Position numbers and translations under genes: made by a program
From: a bacterium UBP2_UBA5202
Lineage (GTDB): Bacteria > Edwardsbacteria > AC1 > EtOH8
Assembly: GCA_002412795.1 (NCBI GenBank)
Contig: DHVS01000038.1
Coordinates: 1 to 64,000 of the forward strand
Length of the DNA: 64,000 nt
Direction of reading: 5' to 3'
Shown: positions 54,502 through 63,241 of the stretch, piece after piece
How positions within the stretch are numbered: position 1 is the first letter of the stretch
Layout: each line of letters begins with the position of its first letter
Notes under the pieces: generated by a model
Told to the model about the DNA's origin: nothing
Database searches by the model: none
Seen by the model: only the letters and a program-made list of their open reading frames with translations

Positions 54502-55755
54502 ATGACCAACAACGCCCGGGCTTACGACGTACTTAAAATAGCCGACTTCCGGAAATTCCTGTTCGGACGCTTCTTCGTGGTCGTCTCCATCCAGATGGTG
54601 TCGGTGATAGTGGGCTGGCAGATCTACGAGCTGACCCGCGACCCGCTGGCCCTGGGGCTGATCGGTTTGGCAGAGGCCCTGGCCTTCTTTTCGGCGGCCC
54701 TGTTCGGAGGGCATTACGCCGACAGCCACGACCGCCAGCGGACCATGGCCGTGACCTCGGCCCTGCTGACCCTGTGCGCCGGGACACTACTGTGGCTTTC
54801 CTGGCGCTGCGGGGTCCTTCTTACCAGAACAACCCTTCCGATCTACGGCGTGATAGCCCTGATGGGTTTGATCCGGGCCTACCTGGCGCCTTCCACCATG
54901 GCCCTGTCGGCCCAGATAGTCCCCCGCGAGCTGTACGCCAGGATGTCGGCCTACAACAGCCTGGTGTTTCAGATCGGAGCGGTGGGCGGTCCGGCGGTGG
55001 CGGGGCTGATCTACGGTTTTTTCGGGGTACGGGCAGCCTATGCCACCGCCCTGGCCATGGGGATCATCGGCTCGGCCGCGGTGTTCCTGATAAAGTCACA
55101 GGGGGTGCCCCGTCGTAACCTGGAGGAACCGGTGATGACCAGCCTGGCCAGCGGGGTGAAGTTCGTGTTCGGAAATCCCATAGTTCTGCCGGCCATGAGC
55201 CTGGACATGTTCGCGGTGCTGTTCGGCGGCGCCACCGCCATGCTGCCGATGGTGGCCGACACCATTTTGCACGTCGGGCCCAAGGGGCTGGGCTTCCTGC
55301 GAGCGGCCCCGGCCGCCGGGGCGGCGATCATGGCCTTAACCCTGGCCCACCGGCCCCCGCTGCATAATGCGGGGAAGAAACTGCTGTGGGTGGTGGCTGG
55401 CTTCGGGGCCTGCATGATGATCTTCGCCCTGTCCCGCAATTTCTGGCTGTCGATGGCGGCCCTGGCCCTCTCCGGAGCGGTGGACAACATCAGCGTGGTG
55501 ATCCGCCAGACCATCGTCCAGCTTTACACCCCGGACCAGATGCGGGGGCGGGTGTCGGCGGTCAACAGCGTATTCATCGGCTCCGCCAACGAGATCGGAG
55601 CCTTCGAGTCCGGGGTGGTGGCCAAGCTGATGGGCCTGGTGCCTTCGCTGGTGTTCAACAGCGGGATGACCTTTATCACCGCTGGTGCGGTGGCTTGGGC
55701 CGCGCCCAAGCTGAGGAGGCTGGACCTGAGTCAGCACATGGAACAGAAAGAATAA
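54502..55755 (+). CDS. MFS transporter, EntS-like
   Basis: The 417-aa protein has 12 predicted helices and MFS features: FGGHYADSHDRQRTM (motif A-like loop between TM2 and TM3) and a symmetric loop in the second half (LAHRPPLHNAGKK). It resembles MFS_3/EntS-type efflux proteins that export siderophores or drugs. No biosynthetic genes are adjacent, so the substrate is open. It starts with an ATG after an AT-rich leader lacking a strong ribosome site. Confidence 0.85.
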   Translation: MTNNARAYDVLKIADFRKFLFGRFFVVVSIQMVSVIVGWQIYELTRDPLALGLIGLAEALAFFSAALFGGHYADSHDRQRTMAVTSALLTLCAGTLLWLSWRCGVLLTRTTLPIYGVIALMGLIRAYLAPSTMALSAQIVPRELYARMSAYNSLVFQIGAVGGPAVAGLIYGFFGVRAAYATALAMGIIGSAAVFLIKSQGVPRRNLEEPVMTSLASGVKFVFGNPIVLPAMSLDMFAVLFGGATAMLPMVADTILHVGPKGLGFLRAAPAAGAAIMALTLAHRPPLHNAGKKLLWVVAGFGACMMIFALSRNFWLSMAALALSGAVDNISVVIRQTIVQLYTPDQMRGRVSAVNSVFIGSANEIGAFESGVVAKLMGLVPSLVFNSGMTFITAGAVAWAAPKLRRLDLSQHMEQKE

Positions 55756-55760
55756 TTCTG

Positions 55761-55793
55761 CCACGGAGCGTGGCACGGAGACACAGAGATTAA
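55761..55793. repeat. Short copy of the dispersed CACAGAG-type repeat
   Basis: CTGCCACGGAGCGTGGCACG and the following GAGACACAGAGATT resemble the repeat at 14295-14347. It lies between the MFS gene and the AT-rich exported-protein gene. Confidence 0.5.
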
Positions 55794-55822
55794 CTGCTAT
55801 TAAAGAAGCAAGAAAATATTTG

Positions 55823-56494
55823 ATGAAAAAAAGAATAGCCATATTGATAATATTTCCTTTTCTAATATTCTCAGTCATTTTTTCTTTTGCAGAGGATAAA
55901 GGAATGGTTAAAGGAATGGTGGCCGACAATAATACACTTGAACCAATTCAGGGTGTACGTGTTGGTATTTTAGGCACAACAGTATATAATATAACTGATA
56001 AAAATGGCAACTTTACAATAAAAAATATTTCTTTAGGCGCCTGGTCAGTTCAGGCACAAAAAAGTGGTTATGAAGCAGAAAGCTTATCAATTGATACAAA
56101 CAGGCTCTCATACATTTCAGGAAAAATCAACAGAAGGGATACAACTAATAAGCGAATTAATATTTACATAAAAAGCCTGGTTTTTCGTGGAAGAAAACAT
56201 GTAAACAAATATGACTATGGTGGCACCATAAAAGGCACAGTTAGAGATAGAGATACTTATGAACGTATTGACGGGGCTAATTTATACATTTTGGGTACCA
56301 GCATAAAGACCACCACAAAAAATGGGGAATGTATTCTAAAAAATATGCCGACAGGTACATATTCTATAAAGGTGAAGAACGATAAATATGAATCTCAGAC
56401 AAAAGCTAGTGTGAAATCAGTAATTGGTGTTGATACTGAATGCAATTTTAAAATACGGAAGATGGATAAAATCAAATATATACCGAGTTATTAA
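55823..56494 (+). CDS. Exported protein with two carboxypeptidase-regulatory-like domains
   Basis: The 223-aa product has a signal peptide (about 1-23) and two copies of a CarboxypepD_reg-like beta-sandwich (about 28-120 and 135-215). They are marked by GMVKGMVADNNTLEPIQGVRV and GTIKGTVRDRDTYERIDGANL, shown here as GMVADNNTLEPIQGV and GTVRDRDTYERIDGA. Each ends with a GxY/W-SV/IK-x-x-x-Y strand. Such domains bind or display surface proteins. It is strongly AT-rich relative to its neighbours. The ATG at 55823 is preferred over a TTG one codon earlier. Confidence 0.75.
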   Translation: MKKRIAILIIFPFLIFSVIFSFAEDKGMVKGMVADNNTLEPIQGVRVGILGTTVYNITDKNGNFTIKNISLGAWSVQAQKSGYEAESLSIDTNRLSYISGKINRRDTTNKRINIYIKSLVFRGRKHVNKYDYGGTIKGTVRDRDTYERIDGANLYILGTSIKTTTKNGECILKNMPTGTYSIKVKNDKYESQTKASVKSVIGVDTECNFKIRKMDKIKYIPSY

Positions 56495-56538
56495 AGCCGA
56501 AAAAGAAACAATTAAGTTCTAGGAGTAAAAAAAAAGCA

Positions 56539-57288
<750 letters not shown>

Positions 57289-57361
57289 GGATCATTGCGG
57301 TACATAAGGAGGGCCCTGGCTTGGGAATCTCAGTATGTTATGCGGAAGCATTTGTGATCTG

Positions 57362-58552
57362 ATGAACTTTGGACGAACCAAACATATCATTCTTGTCCTG
57401 GCCTTGCTTTGGTCCGGCTTCTTTTCTCCGGCCTTAAGCCAGGAGACGGACTCCCAGGAGGGCCAGCTCAAGGCCATCCGCCAGAAGCTGGCCCAGGCAA
57501 GGGAACGGGCCCAGGAACTGAAGGGCCAGGAGAAGAACCTCCTGGGCCAGATGGAACGGATGGCCGAACAGATCAACCTGACCCGCCAGGTGCTGAACGC
57601 CCTCAGGGAAAAGGAGGCCCGGCTCAATTCCGAGGTCAGGAAGCTGGACGGCCAGATGCTGAAGGCCGAATCCCAGATGAGCAGGCGCCAGGCCCTGATG
57701 GAGACCCGGATCCGGCAGATGTACAAGCAGGGCCGGCTGTACGAATGGGAGGTGCTGGTAACCCGGGACAGTTTCACCGACATCATCAAACGCTACAAGT
57801 ATCTCAGGCTCTTTTCCCTTCAGGACCGCAGGCTTTACGAGACCATCAAGGAAGAACGGACCCAGATATCCCGGGACAAGGCCGACCGCCAGGAACGGCT
57901 GATCACCCTGGCCCAGGTGCGGGGCGAGACCGAACTGGAGATGGTGAACCTGAAGGCTGACGAACAGCAGCAGAAAAAACTATTGGACAGGGTCCGCCAG
58001 GAGAAGGCCTCCAAGGAAGCGCTGGTGAAAGAGCTGGCGGCGGCCGCCAAAAAACTTCAGAACCTGATAGACGACCTGGAGCGGCAGCGTAAGGCCGAGC
58101 TGCAGAAACGCCGGAAGACGGTTCCTGCCCCCGGCACCACCGTGTTGGAGCGCAAGCAGGGCGGCTTGTTATGGCCGGCCGAGGGGAAACTATACTCCAC
58201 TTTCGGGCTTAAGAAGCACTCCAAGTACAACACCTACATCCAGAACAACGGCATTGACATCTATTCCTCCTACGGCTCAACGGTGGTGGCGGTGGCCCCG
58301 GGCAAGGTGGTCTACGCCGAGCGGTTCCTGGGTTACGGCAACGTCATCCTGATAGACCACGACGGGGGATACTACACCCTTTACGGTAACCTGACCGACA
58401 TGATGGTCTTCACCGGCTCGTCGGTGGCCGAGGGCCAGGTGATCGCCAGGGTGGGGGGCAACGTGGACGGGCCGATCATGCATTTTGAGGTGCGAAACGG
58501 CGGCAAGCCGGTGGACCCGGTCCAATGGCTTAAAAGAAAAAAGGGGAACTAA
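57362..58552 (+). CDS. EnvC-like murein hydrolase activator with degenerate LytM domain
   Basis: The 396-aa product has a signal peptide, a long coiled coil (about 30-255) and a C-terminal M23/LytM domain (about 275-390). The LytM metal ligands are mostly lost: the H-x3-D motif reads NNGIDIYS (His to Asn), TLYGHL reads TLYGNL, and HxH reads IMHFEVR with only the second His. This matches EnvC, which binds and activates amidases and does not cut peptidoglycan. Start chosen at 57362 to give a proper signal; an ATG nine codons upstream exists. Confidence 0.87.
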   Translation: MNFGRTKHIILVLALLWSGFFSPALSQETDSQEGQLKAIRQKLAQARERAQELKGQEKNLLGQMERMAEQINLTRQVLNALREKEARLNSEVRKLDGQMLKAESQMSRRQALMETRIRQMYKQGRLYEWEVLVTRDSFTDIIKRYKYLRLFSLQDRRLYETIKEERTQISRDKADRQERLITLAQVRGETELEMVNLKADEQQQKKLLDRVRQEKASKEALVKELAAAAKKLQNLIDDLERQRKAELQKRRKTVPAPGTTVLERKQGGLLWPAEGKLYSTFGLKKHSKYNTYIQNNGIDIYSSYGSTVVAVAPGKVVYAERFLGYGNVILIDHDGGYYTLYGNLTDMMVFTGSSVAEGQVIARVGGNVDGPIMHFEVRNGGKPVDPVQWLKRKKGN

Positions 58553-58840
58553 GTGGGCAAGTGCCGGAAATGCGGGTTTGAGAACCAGGGTAACATGGAA
58601 TTTAGCGGCGATTTCAGGAACCGGCTCGAGCAGTCTGGAGGCTCTCTGACGGCTATGACAGTTTAGGGCCTTCCGCCTGCCGGCTGTGACCGAGATACTT
58701 TTGGGCGAAAGAGGTCCGGCCGAAGAGCCCTCTCCAAAAAATCGGCCGAGCTGATCTGCAGGTTCTGCGGCCAGCTGGATGAAGAGATGCAGGCCAATTA
58801 CAGGGCCAAAGCGGATATCAGCGAGATTCTGGATTTTTGA
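58553..58840 (+). pseudogene. Decayed zinc-ribbon gene with one in-frame TAG
   Basis: A frame starting GTG directly after the EnvC-like stop encodes GKCRKCGFENQGN, then EFSGDFRNRL where zinc ribbons have FCGxCG (both Cys lost, to Ser and Phe). It reaches TAG at 58664. The same frame continues without another stop to 58840 and contains a second ribbon half, ICRFCGQLDEEM. One nonsense codon plus two lost ligands indicate decay. Zinc-ribbon starts like this precede large cyclase/TPR proteins in many genomes, and a TPR gene follows at 59016. Positions 58841-59015 show nothing further. Confidence 0.6.
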
Positions 58841-59015
58841 AAGCAGCTGGGAACATAAATGCTGAAGGACCAGTCCGATAAAGAACCCTGTTCCATGGTT
58901 TTCTGGTGGTAAAAATAGGAAAAGTTTTTGTCAAAGTCCGCTGCCCGGAAGGTCATAGATATGGGAAGGATGCTTTAAAAAATAACCCAAAAATGAAATC
59001 AACGGGATCACCGTC

Positions 59016-60386
59016 ATGAATTACGAAGAAAACCGGGCCGGGGAATTAGAAGAGGCCTTTAAAATTGCCGATCAGCTCAACACCCTTAACTGGGTGGACC
59101 TGGCGGTGGAAGTTTTGACCAGGGCCAAATGCTTTGCCGGCGACCAGGAGCAGGAGGCCTCTTTGTTCTCCAAGCTTGGGGAATACTACATCAAGAAGGG
59201 CAGTTATGAGCTGGCGGTCATCCAGCTGGAGAACGCCATGGGGAGGCTGTGGCAGCGTCCTGAGTCGCTGGAGTTGTTTTATGTTTACCGCAACATTGCC
59301 TGGACCTTTTGGCGGCAGGGATATCTGGACCGGGCGGACAGCTACACCGAAGGGGCCAAAGCGGTCATTGAGGCCAGGGGACAGCACCAGGACAACGACA
59401 CCAACAAGGCCCGGGCCTGTCTCTTTCATCTTCAAGCCCTGTTGGCCGGGGCCAGGGGGGACAACCAGACGGCGGTAGAGTATTACAAAAAAGAAACAGA
59501 GATACTGGAACTCTACAACTTTAGCGATAAGCTGGCGGCGGTCTACGGTAACCTGTGCGGGATATACCGCACCACCGGAAATTATTCCCAGGCCATAGAA
59601 TACCAGGTTAAATCCATAGAGATCGCGGAAAAGCAGGGGGACCTGCTGACGGTAGGCATCGGCTGCAACAACCTGGGGGAGATCTACCAGAACCTGGGGA
59701 ATTTCCAAAAAGCGGAATTATATTTCAACCGGTATCTGGAGATCAACAGCCGCATTGACAACCCCCTGGGGGATTCCTTTGCCTTGGCCGGCATGGCCCG
59801 CCTGCACACCGAATGGAAAGACTATACCCGGGCCGAAGCCCTGTACCGGAGAGCCCTGGTGAGAGCCATGGCCATAAAAAGCAAAGTCCGGGAATCCGGC
59901 ATCCTGGCCAACCTGGCCCTGCTTTACCTTGCGTCGGGCAATACCGACCAGGCCCTGCAACAGGCGGATAAGGCCATAGAGATATGCCAACAGACCGGAC
60001 GGCTCATCCCCCAAAGGTACCAGATCATCAGGGCCTGGATCTTATATAAGATGGCGGAGCAGGAGCCGGAAAGGAAGGATGACGCTTTTTTCCTTTTGGA
60101 ACAGACCGTCTCCCAGCCGATAATCACTGATGATGAACAGGACCTGTCTTCCCAGGAAATAGCCCTGGAAGCCTATACCCTGCTGGCCAGGATAGGTTTG
60201 GATAAAAACGATATCGTTCTGACAAAGGAATATTTGAAAAAGGCCAGGTTCTTCATAGACCAGCTGATGCAGAATATCCCGGCCGAACTGCAGACCACCT
60301 TCCTGTCAAAATCACTTATTAAGCACATCAGTGAGATGGAAGAAAAAGTAAAGGAACTTTCCGGCCCGGATACGGTTCCAACCTAA
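59016..60386 (+). CDS. TPR-repeat protein
   Basis: The 456-aa protein is built of about nine tetratricopeptide-type helical pairs (e.g. YGNLCGIYRTTGNYSQAIEY and NNLGEIYQNLGNFQKAELYF). It has no signal peptide, enzymatic domain or DNA-binding motif. It resembles the C-terminal TPR region of multidomain cyclase/ATPase regulators, and the decayed zinc-ribbon gene upstream would fit the N-terminus of such a protein, so it may be a surviving part. It stands as a complete ORF followed by a strong terminator. Confidence 0.8.
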   Translation: MNYEENRAGELEEAFKIADQLNTLNWVDLAVEVLTRAKCFAGDQEQEASLFSKLGEYYIKKGSYELAVIQLENAMGRLWQRPESLELFYVYRNIAWTFWRQGYLDRADSYTEGAKAVIEARGQHQDNDTNKARACLFHLQALLAGARGDNQTAVEYYKKETEILELYNFSDKLAAVYGNLCGIYRTTGNYSQAIEYQVKSIEIAEKQGDLLTVGIGCNNLGEIYQNLGNFQKAELYFNRYLEINSRIDNPLGDSFALAGMARLHTEWKDYTRAEALYRRALVRAMAIKSKVRESGILANLALLYLASGNTDQALQQADKAIEICQQTGRLIPQRYQIIRAWILYKMAEQEPERKDDAFFLLEQTVSQPIITDDEQDLSSQEIALEAYTLLARIGLDKNDIVLTKEYLKKARFFIDQLMQNIPAELQTTFLSKSLIKHISEMEEKVKELSGPDTVPT

Positions 60387-60441
60387 TCTGGCAAAACGAT
60401 CCGGTAATCCGGCAAGGGAAATAACCGAACTGGTATAATAG

Positions 60442-60492
60442 AAAGCCCCCCGCCACACTTAGACCAAGCTTAGTGTCCGGCAGGGGGGCTTT
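60442..60492. terminator. Bidirectional terminator between the TPR gene and leuD
   Basis: AAAGCCCCCC (60442-60451) pairs with GGGGGGCTTT (60483-60492). Inner pairing (CACTTAG-type with TTAGTG) extends the stem. It serves the plus-strand TPR gene and the minus-strand leuCD operon. Confidence 0.8.
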
Positions 60493-60588
60493 ATTGTTTC
60501 CAGGAAAAAGGAGCGGTTTTCGTTTGTTTCGTGTCCTTTCGTGCCTGCGCGCTGAAGCGCTTTGGCGCGCAAGCGTGGGAAGGGTATC

Positions 60589-61083
60589 CTATTTCTTTCC
60601 ATCCATGATCATCTTCTTGGTATAAGGTATCAGCCCTCCGGCGTCGATGATGGCCTGGCGGGCCTGGGGCAAGGGCACGATGTCAAAGCTCTTGCCGGTG
60701 GTCTTGTTCACTACTTTGTTGTTCTCGATCGCCAGTTCGTCGCCTTCGCTGGCCTCGATATTGGGGCAGATCACCATGTACAGTCCGACATTGATGGAGT
60801 TTTGCAAAAATATCCGGGAAAAATTCTTGGCTATCACCTTCAATCCCCAGCCCACCAGGCAGGAGGCGGCCTGTTCCCGTGAGGATCCGCAGCCGAAGTT
60901 CTTGTCGGCCACGATAAAACTGCCGGGCTCGATCTGCTTGGCCTTGAGTTTTTTGTTGAACTCGGCATCGTCCACGAAGGCGAACTGGGGGGTCTCGGTG
61001 GGGAGTACCGTGGCCATGAAGCGGCCGGGATAGATGATATCGGTGGAGATATCGGCGCCCAATTTCAATACGACTTTACCCAT
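60589..61083 (-). CDS. leuD: 3-isopropylmalate dehydratase small subunit-like
   Basis: The 164-aa protein is the swivelling small subunit of the LeuCD/homoaconitase class: GADISTDIIYPGRF near the start, NFGCGSSREQAASCL (substrate loop), and RIFLQNSINVGLYMV. With LeuC it isomerises 2- to 3-isopropylmalate in leucine synthesis. The short bacterial/archaeal subtype also includes homoaconitase and dimethylmalate dehydratase, so the substrate is not certain. It follows leuC by 2 bp. Confidence 0.88.
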   Translation of the reverse strand: MGKVVLKLGADISTDIIYPGRFMATVLPTETPQFAFVDDAEFNKKLKAKQIEPGSFIVADKNFGCGSSREQAASCLVGWGLKVIAKNFSRIFLQNSINVGLYMVICPNIEASEGDELAIENNKVVNKTTGKSFDIVPLPQARQAIIDAGGLIPYTKKMIMDGKK

Positions 61084-61085
61084 TT

Positions 61086-62474
61086 TTATTTCCTCCCTTT
61101 CTTGGCCGGCTTCTTCACTATCTTTGTTTTCGTTTTCTGCTTTTTGACTTTCGGCTTAACAGCCTTGCTTTTGGCCTTCGGCGCCGGGCTCACCGTGCGG
61201 GGGTCGGTGATCTCTCCCGTTATGGCCGAAGCCGCGGCGGTGGCCGCCGAGCACAGGTAGACCTCGGCGTTGGGGTTGCCCATCCGTCCCTTGAAATTCC
61301 GGTTGGTGGTGGCCAAAGCCTTGTCGCCGTCGGCCAAGGCGCCCTGGTGCACGCCCAGGCAGGGGCCGCAGCCGGAATTCATCACCACCGCGCCGGCCTG
61401 CATGAAGGTTGCCACGTAGCCTTTCTTCAGGGCCTGCTGATAGATCCTGGTGGAAGCCGGGAACACCAGCATCCGGACGCTGCGGGCCACTTTCTTGCCC
61501 TTGAGGATGGAAGCCGCGATGGCCAGGTCGTCCAGCCGGCCGTTGGTGCAGGAGCCGATAACTATCTGCTGGATCTTGATGCCGCGGGCGGCGCCCACCG
61601 GCTTGACGTTGTCCACGGTGTGGGGGAAGGCGATCTGGGGCTCCAGCTTGGAGGCGTCGATCTCCACAACCTGTTCGTAGGCCGCATCTGGATCCGGCCC
61701 GAACAATTCGGGGATATTCCTGACCCCGGCTTCCTGCTTAAGGTAGCGGACGGTCTCCGCATCCGGCGGGACGATGCCGCCGGTGGCCCCGGCCTCCACC
61801 GTCATGTTACAGAGCACCAGGCGGCCGGAGGTGGACATCTTCTTGATGGTCTCGCCGTGGAACTCGATCACCTTGAAATTGGCGCCCTCGGCGGACAGCT
61901 TGCCGATCAGGTTCAGGATTATGTCCTTGGGCTCGACGTATTTCGGAAGCACCCCGTTGACCACCACCTTGATGGTCCCCGGCACTTCCACGTTCAGGAT
62001 CTTTCCCAGGGCCCAGACCGCGGCCATTTCGGTGGCCCCGATGCCGAAGGAGAAGGCGCCCAAGGCCCCGTGGCTGGTGGTGTGGCTGTCGGTGCCCACC
62101 AGGACCGAACCCGGCAGGACGTAGCCGTTCTCCGGCAGTATCTGGTGGCAGATCCCGCCCTCGTCGCCACGGATGTCGTGGAACTTGGTGATGCCCTGCT
62201 TGGCCACGAACTCGCGGATCTTCTTCTGGTTCCCGGCGGTCTTGGAGCTCTCGGCCGGCACCCGGTGGTCAAAGATGATGGCGATGCGGGACGGGTCCCA
62301 CACTTTGGCCTCAATCCCGGTGCCCTGGTAGATGTCCGAGAACTGGTTGATCACCAGCGCGCCGTTCTCGTGGGACATGGCCAGGCTGACCTTGGGCTCG
62401 ACCACGTCGTTCACTTTGACTGATGCCTGGCCGGTGGCTTTGGCCAGGATCTTTTGGACCATTGTCATTCCCAT
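61086..62474 (-). CDS. leuC: 3-isopropylmalate dehydratase large subunit-like, with lysine-rich tail
   Basis: The 462-aa protein is an aconitase-family large subunit. The [4Fe-4S] cysteines are in VIGSCTNGR and NSGCGPCLG; other motifs are VGTDSHTTSHGALGAF and FDHRVPAES. It forms LeuCD with the downstream gene. The last 34 residues (61089-61190) are an extension of Lys/Pro/Ala repeats (APKAKSKAVKPKVKKQ and on) that the family does not normally have. The tail resembles the lysine-rich peptides at 21246-21460. The ATG at 62474 has AAGGAG 7 nt upstream. Confidence 0.9.
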   Translation of the reverse strand: MGMTMVQKILAKATGQASVKVNDVVEPKVSLAMSHENGALVINQFSDIYQGTGIEAKVWDPSRIAIIFDHRVPAESSKTAGNQKKIREFVAKQGITKFHDIRGDEGGICHQILPENGYVLPGSVLVGTDSHTTSHGALGAFSFGIGATEMAAVWALGKILNVEVPGTIKVVVNGVLPKYVEPKDIILNLIGKLSAEGANFKVIEFHGETIKKMSTSGRLVLCNMTVEAGATGGIVPPDAETVRYLKQEAGVRNIPELFGPDPDAAYEQVVEIDASKLEPQIAFPHTVDNVKPVGAARGIKIQQIVIGSCTNGRLDDLAIAASILKGKKVARSVRMLVFPASTRIYQQALKKGYVATFMQAGAVVMNSGCGPCLGVHQGALADGDKALATTNRNFKGRMGNPNAEVYLCSAATAAASAITGEITDPRTVSPAPKAKSKAVKPKVKKQKTKTKIVKKPAKKGRK

Positions 62475-62548
62475 TCGGGCTCTCCTTATATTACCGTTTA
62501 TGATGTAAAGCTTCTCATCCGCAGATTAACGCAGATATTTCAATAATC

Positions 62549-62601
62549 ATATGTGTCTCGGTGTCACTTCGATAAGCTCGGTGCAACTCTCTGCGGCCAA
62601 T
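62549..62601. repeat. Third copy of the CACAGAG-type dispersed repeat
   Basis: Read on the minus strand it begins TTGGCCGCAGAGAGTTGCAC and aligns with most of 14295-14347. Upstream on the plus strand is CCGCAGATTAACGCAGAT (62519-62536), a short tandem unit. The spacer between leuC and the integrase-like gene holds nothing else. Confidence 0.5.
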
Positions 62602-62602
62602 C

Positions 62603-63238
62603 TTAGATCTCCCTGGCCGGGGTCAGCACCTGCTCAAAGTAAAACTTGATGGCGCTCATGGCCTGGTTCCTATAACTCCCGGACACGCCCTTCTCGCCGC
62701 TCAGGTATTCCAGGTAAGCCTTGATCTCCGCCGGACCCAGTTCCTGGGGCGGCCGGTGCCCAGTATGGGCCAGCAGCAAATTAAAATGAGACACATAGAC
62801 CCGGATGGTGGCCTCGCTGTAATTGCGCTGGCGGAGCTGTTCCAGGTACTCCGGCGGCAGGGCCGGGCTTTGGGACGATGAACGCCTTCTTTTTCTCCCG
62901 TCCGTCCGGGGCCCGTCAGCGCTCCGTCTGGCCCGCCGGCCGGGCGGGGGAGAGTCGCTTACTTCGGCCAGGCCGTCCAGCTTGGCTTGCAGGAAGGCCA
63001 GCCAGTTATCCCGCCAGGGCATCAGGCCCTCATGGGATCCGGCCCGCCAGTGCAGGCTGGGCAGCCTCTTTTTGATCTCGGCTAACGAGATCTCATCAGC
63101 GATGTCCAGCTTGATCCATTTCCGGCCCAGATGGGTGATGGGTTCGCAGTAGATGGTCATCCGGCCAGCCGCTTGCTCTGGTTGGGTTCCGGGGATGTCG
63201 TGAGTTCCGTCGTTCATTATATTCTTCGTATCCGTCAT
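62603..63238 (-). CDS. Integrase-like N-terminal (SAM-like) domain protein, catalytic domain absent
   Basis: The 211-aa product ends with a tyrosine-recombinase core-binding domain: YLEQLRQRNYSEATIRVYVS, then GPAEIKAYLEYLSGEKGVS and NQAMSAIKFYFEQVL, as in IntI/XerD-type proteins. The catalytic domain with R-H-R-Y should follow, but the frame stops 7 residues later and no remnant is seen downstream. The N-terminal half (about 30-90) is a separate domain (RKWIKLDIADEISLAEIKKRLP) followed by an Arg/Ser-rich linker. It is either a truncated integrase or a DNA-binding protein using this domain alone. Confidence 0.7.
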   Translation of the reverse strand: MTDTKNIMNDGTHDIPGTQPEQAAGRMTIYCEPITHLGRKWIKLDIADEISLAEIKKRLPSLHWRAGSHEGLMPWRDNWLAFLQAKLDGLAEVSDSPPPGRRARRSADGPRTDGRKRRRSSSQSPALPPEYLEQLRQRNYSEATIRVYVSHFNLLLAHTGHRPPQELGPAEIKAYLEYLSGEKGVSGSYRNQAMSAIKFYFEQVLTPAREI

Positions 63239-63241
63239 TAA

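Noticed and set aside
58664..58666. Pyrrolysine or readthrough at the in-frame TAG
   Set aside because: Two zinc ligands before it are also lost, which indicates decay; no pyl genes are seen.
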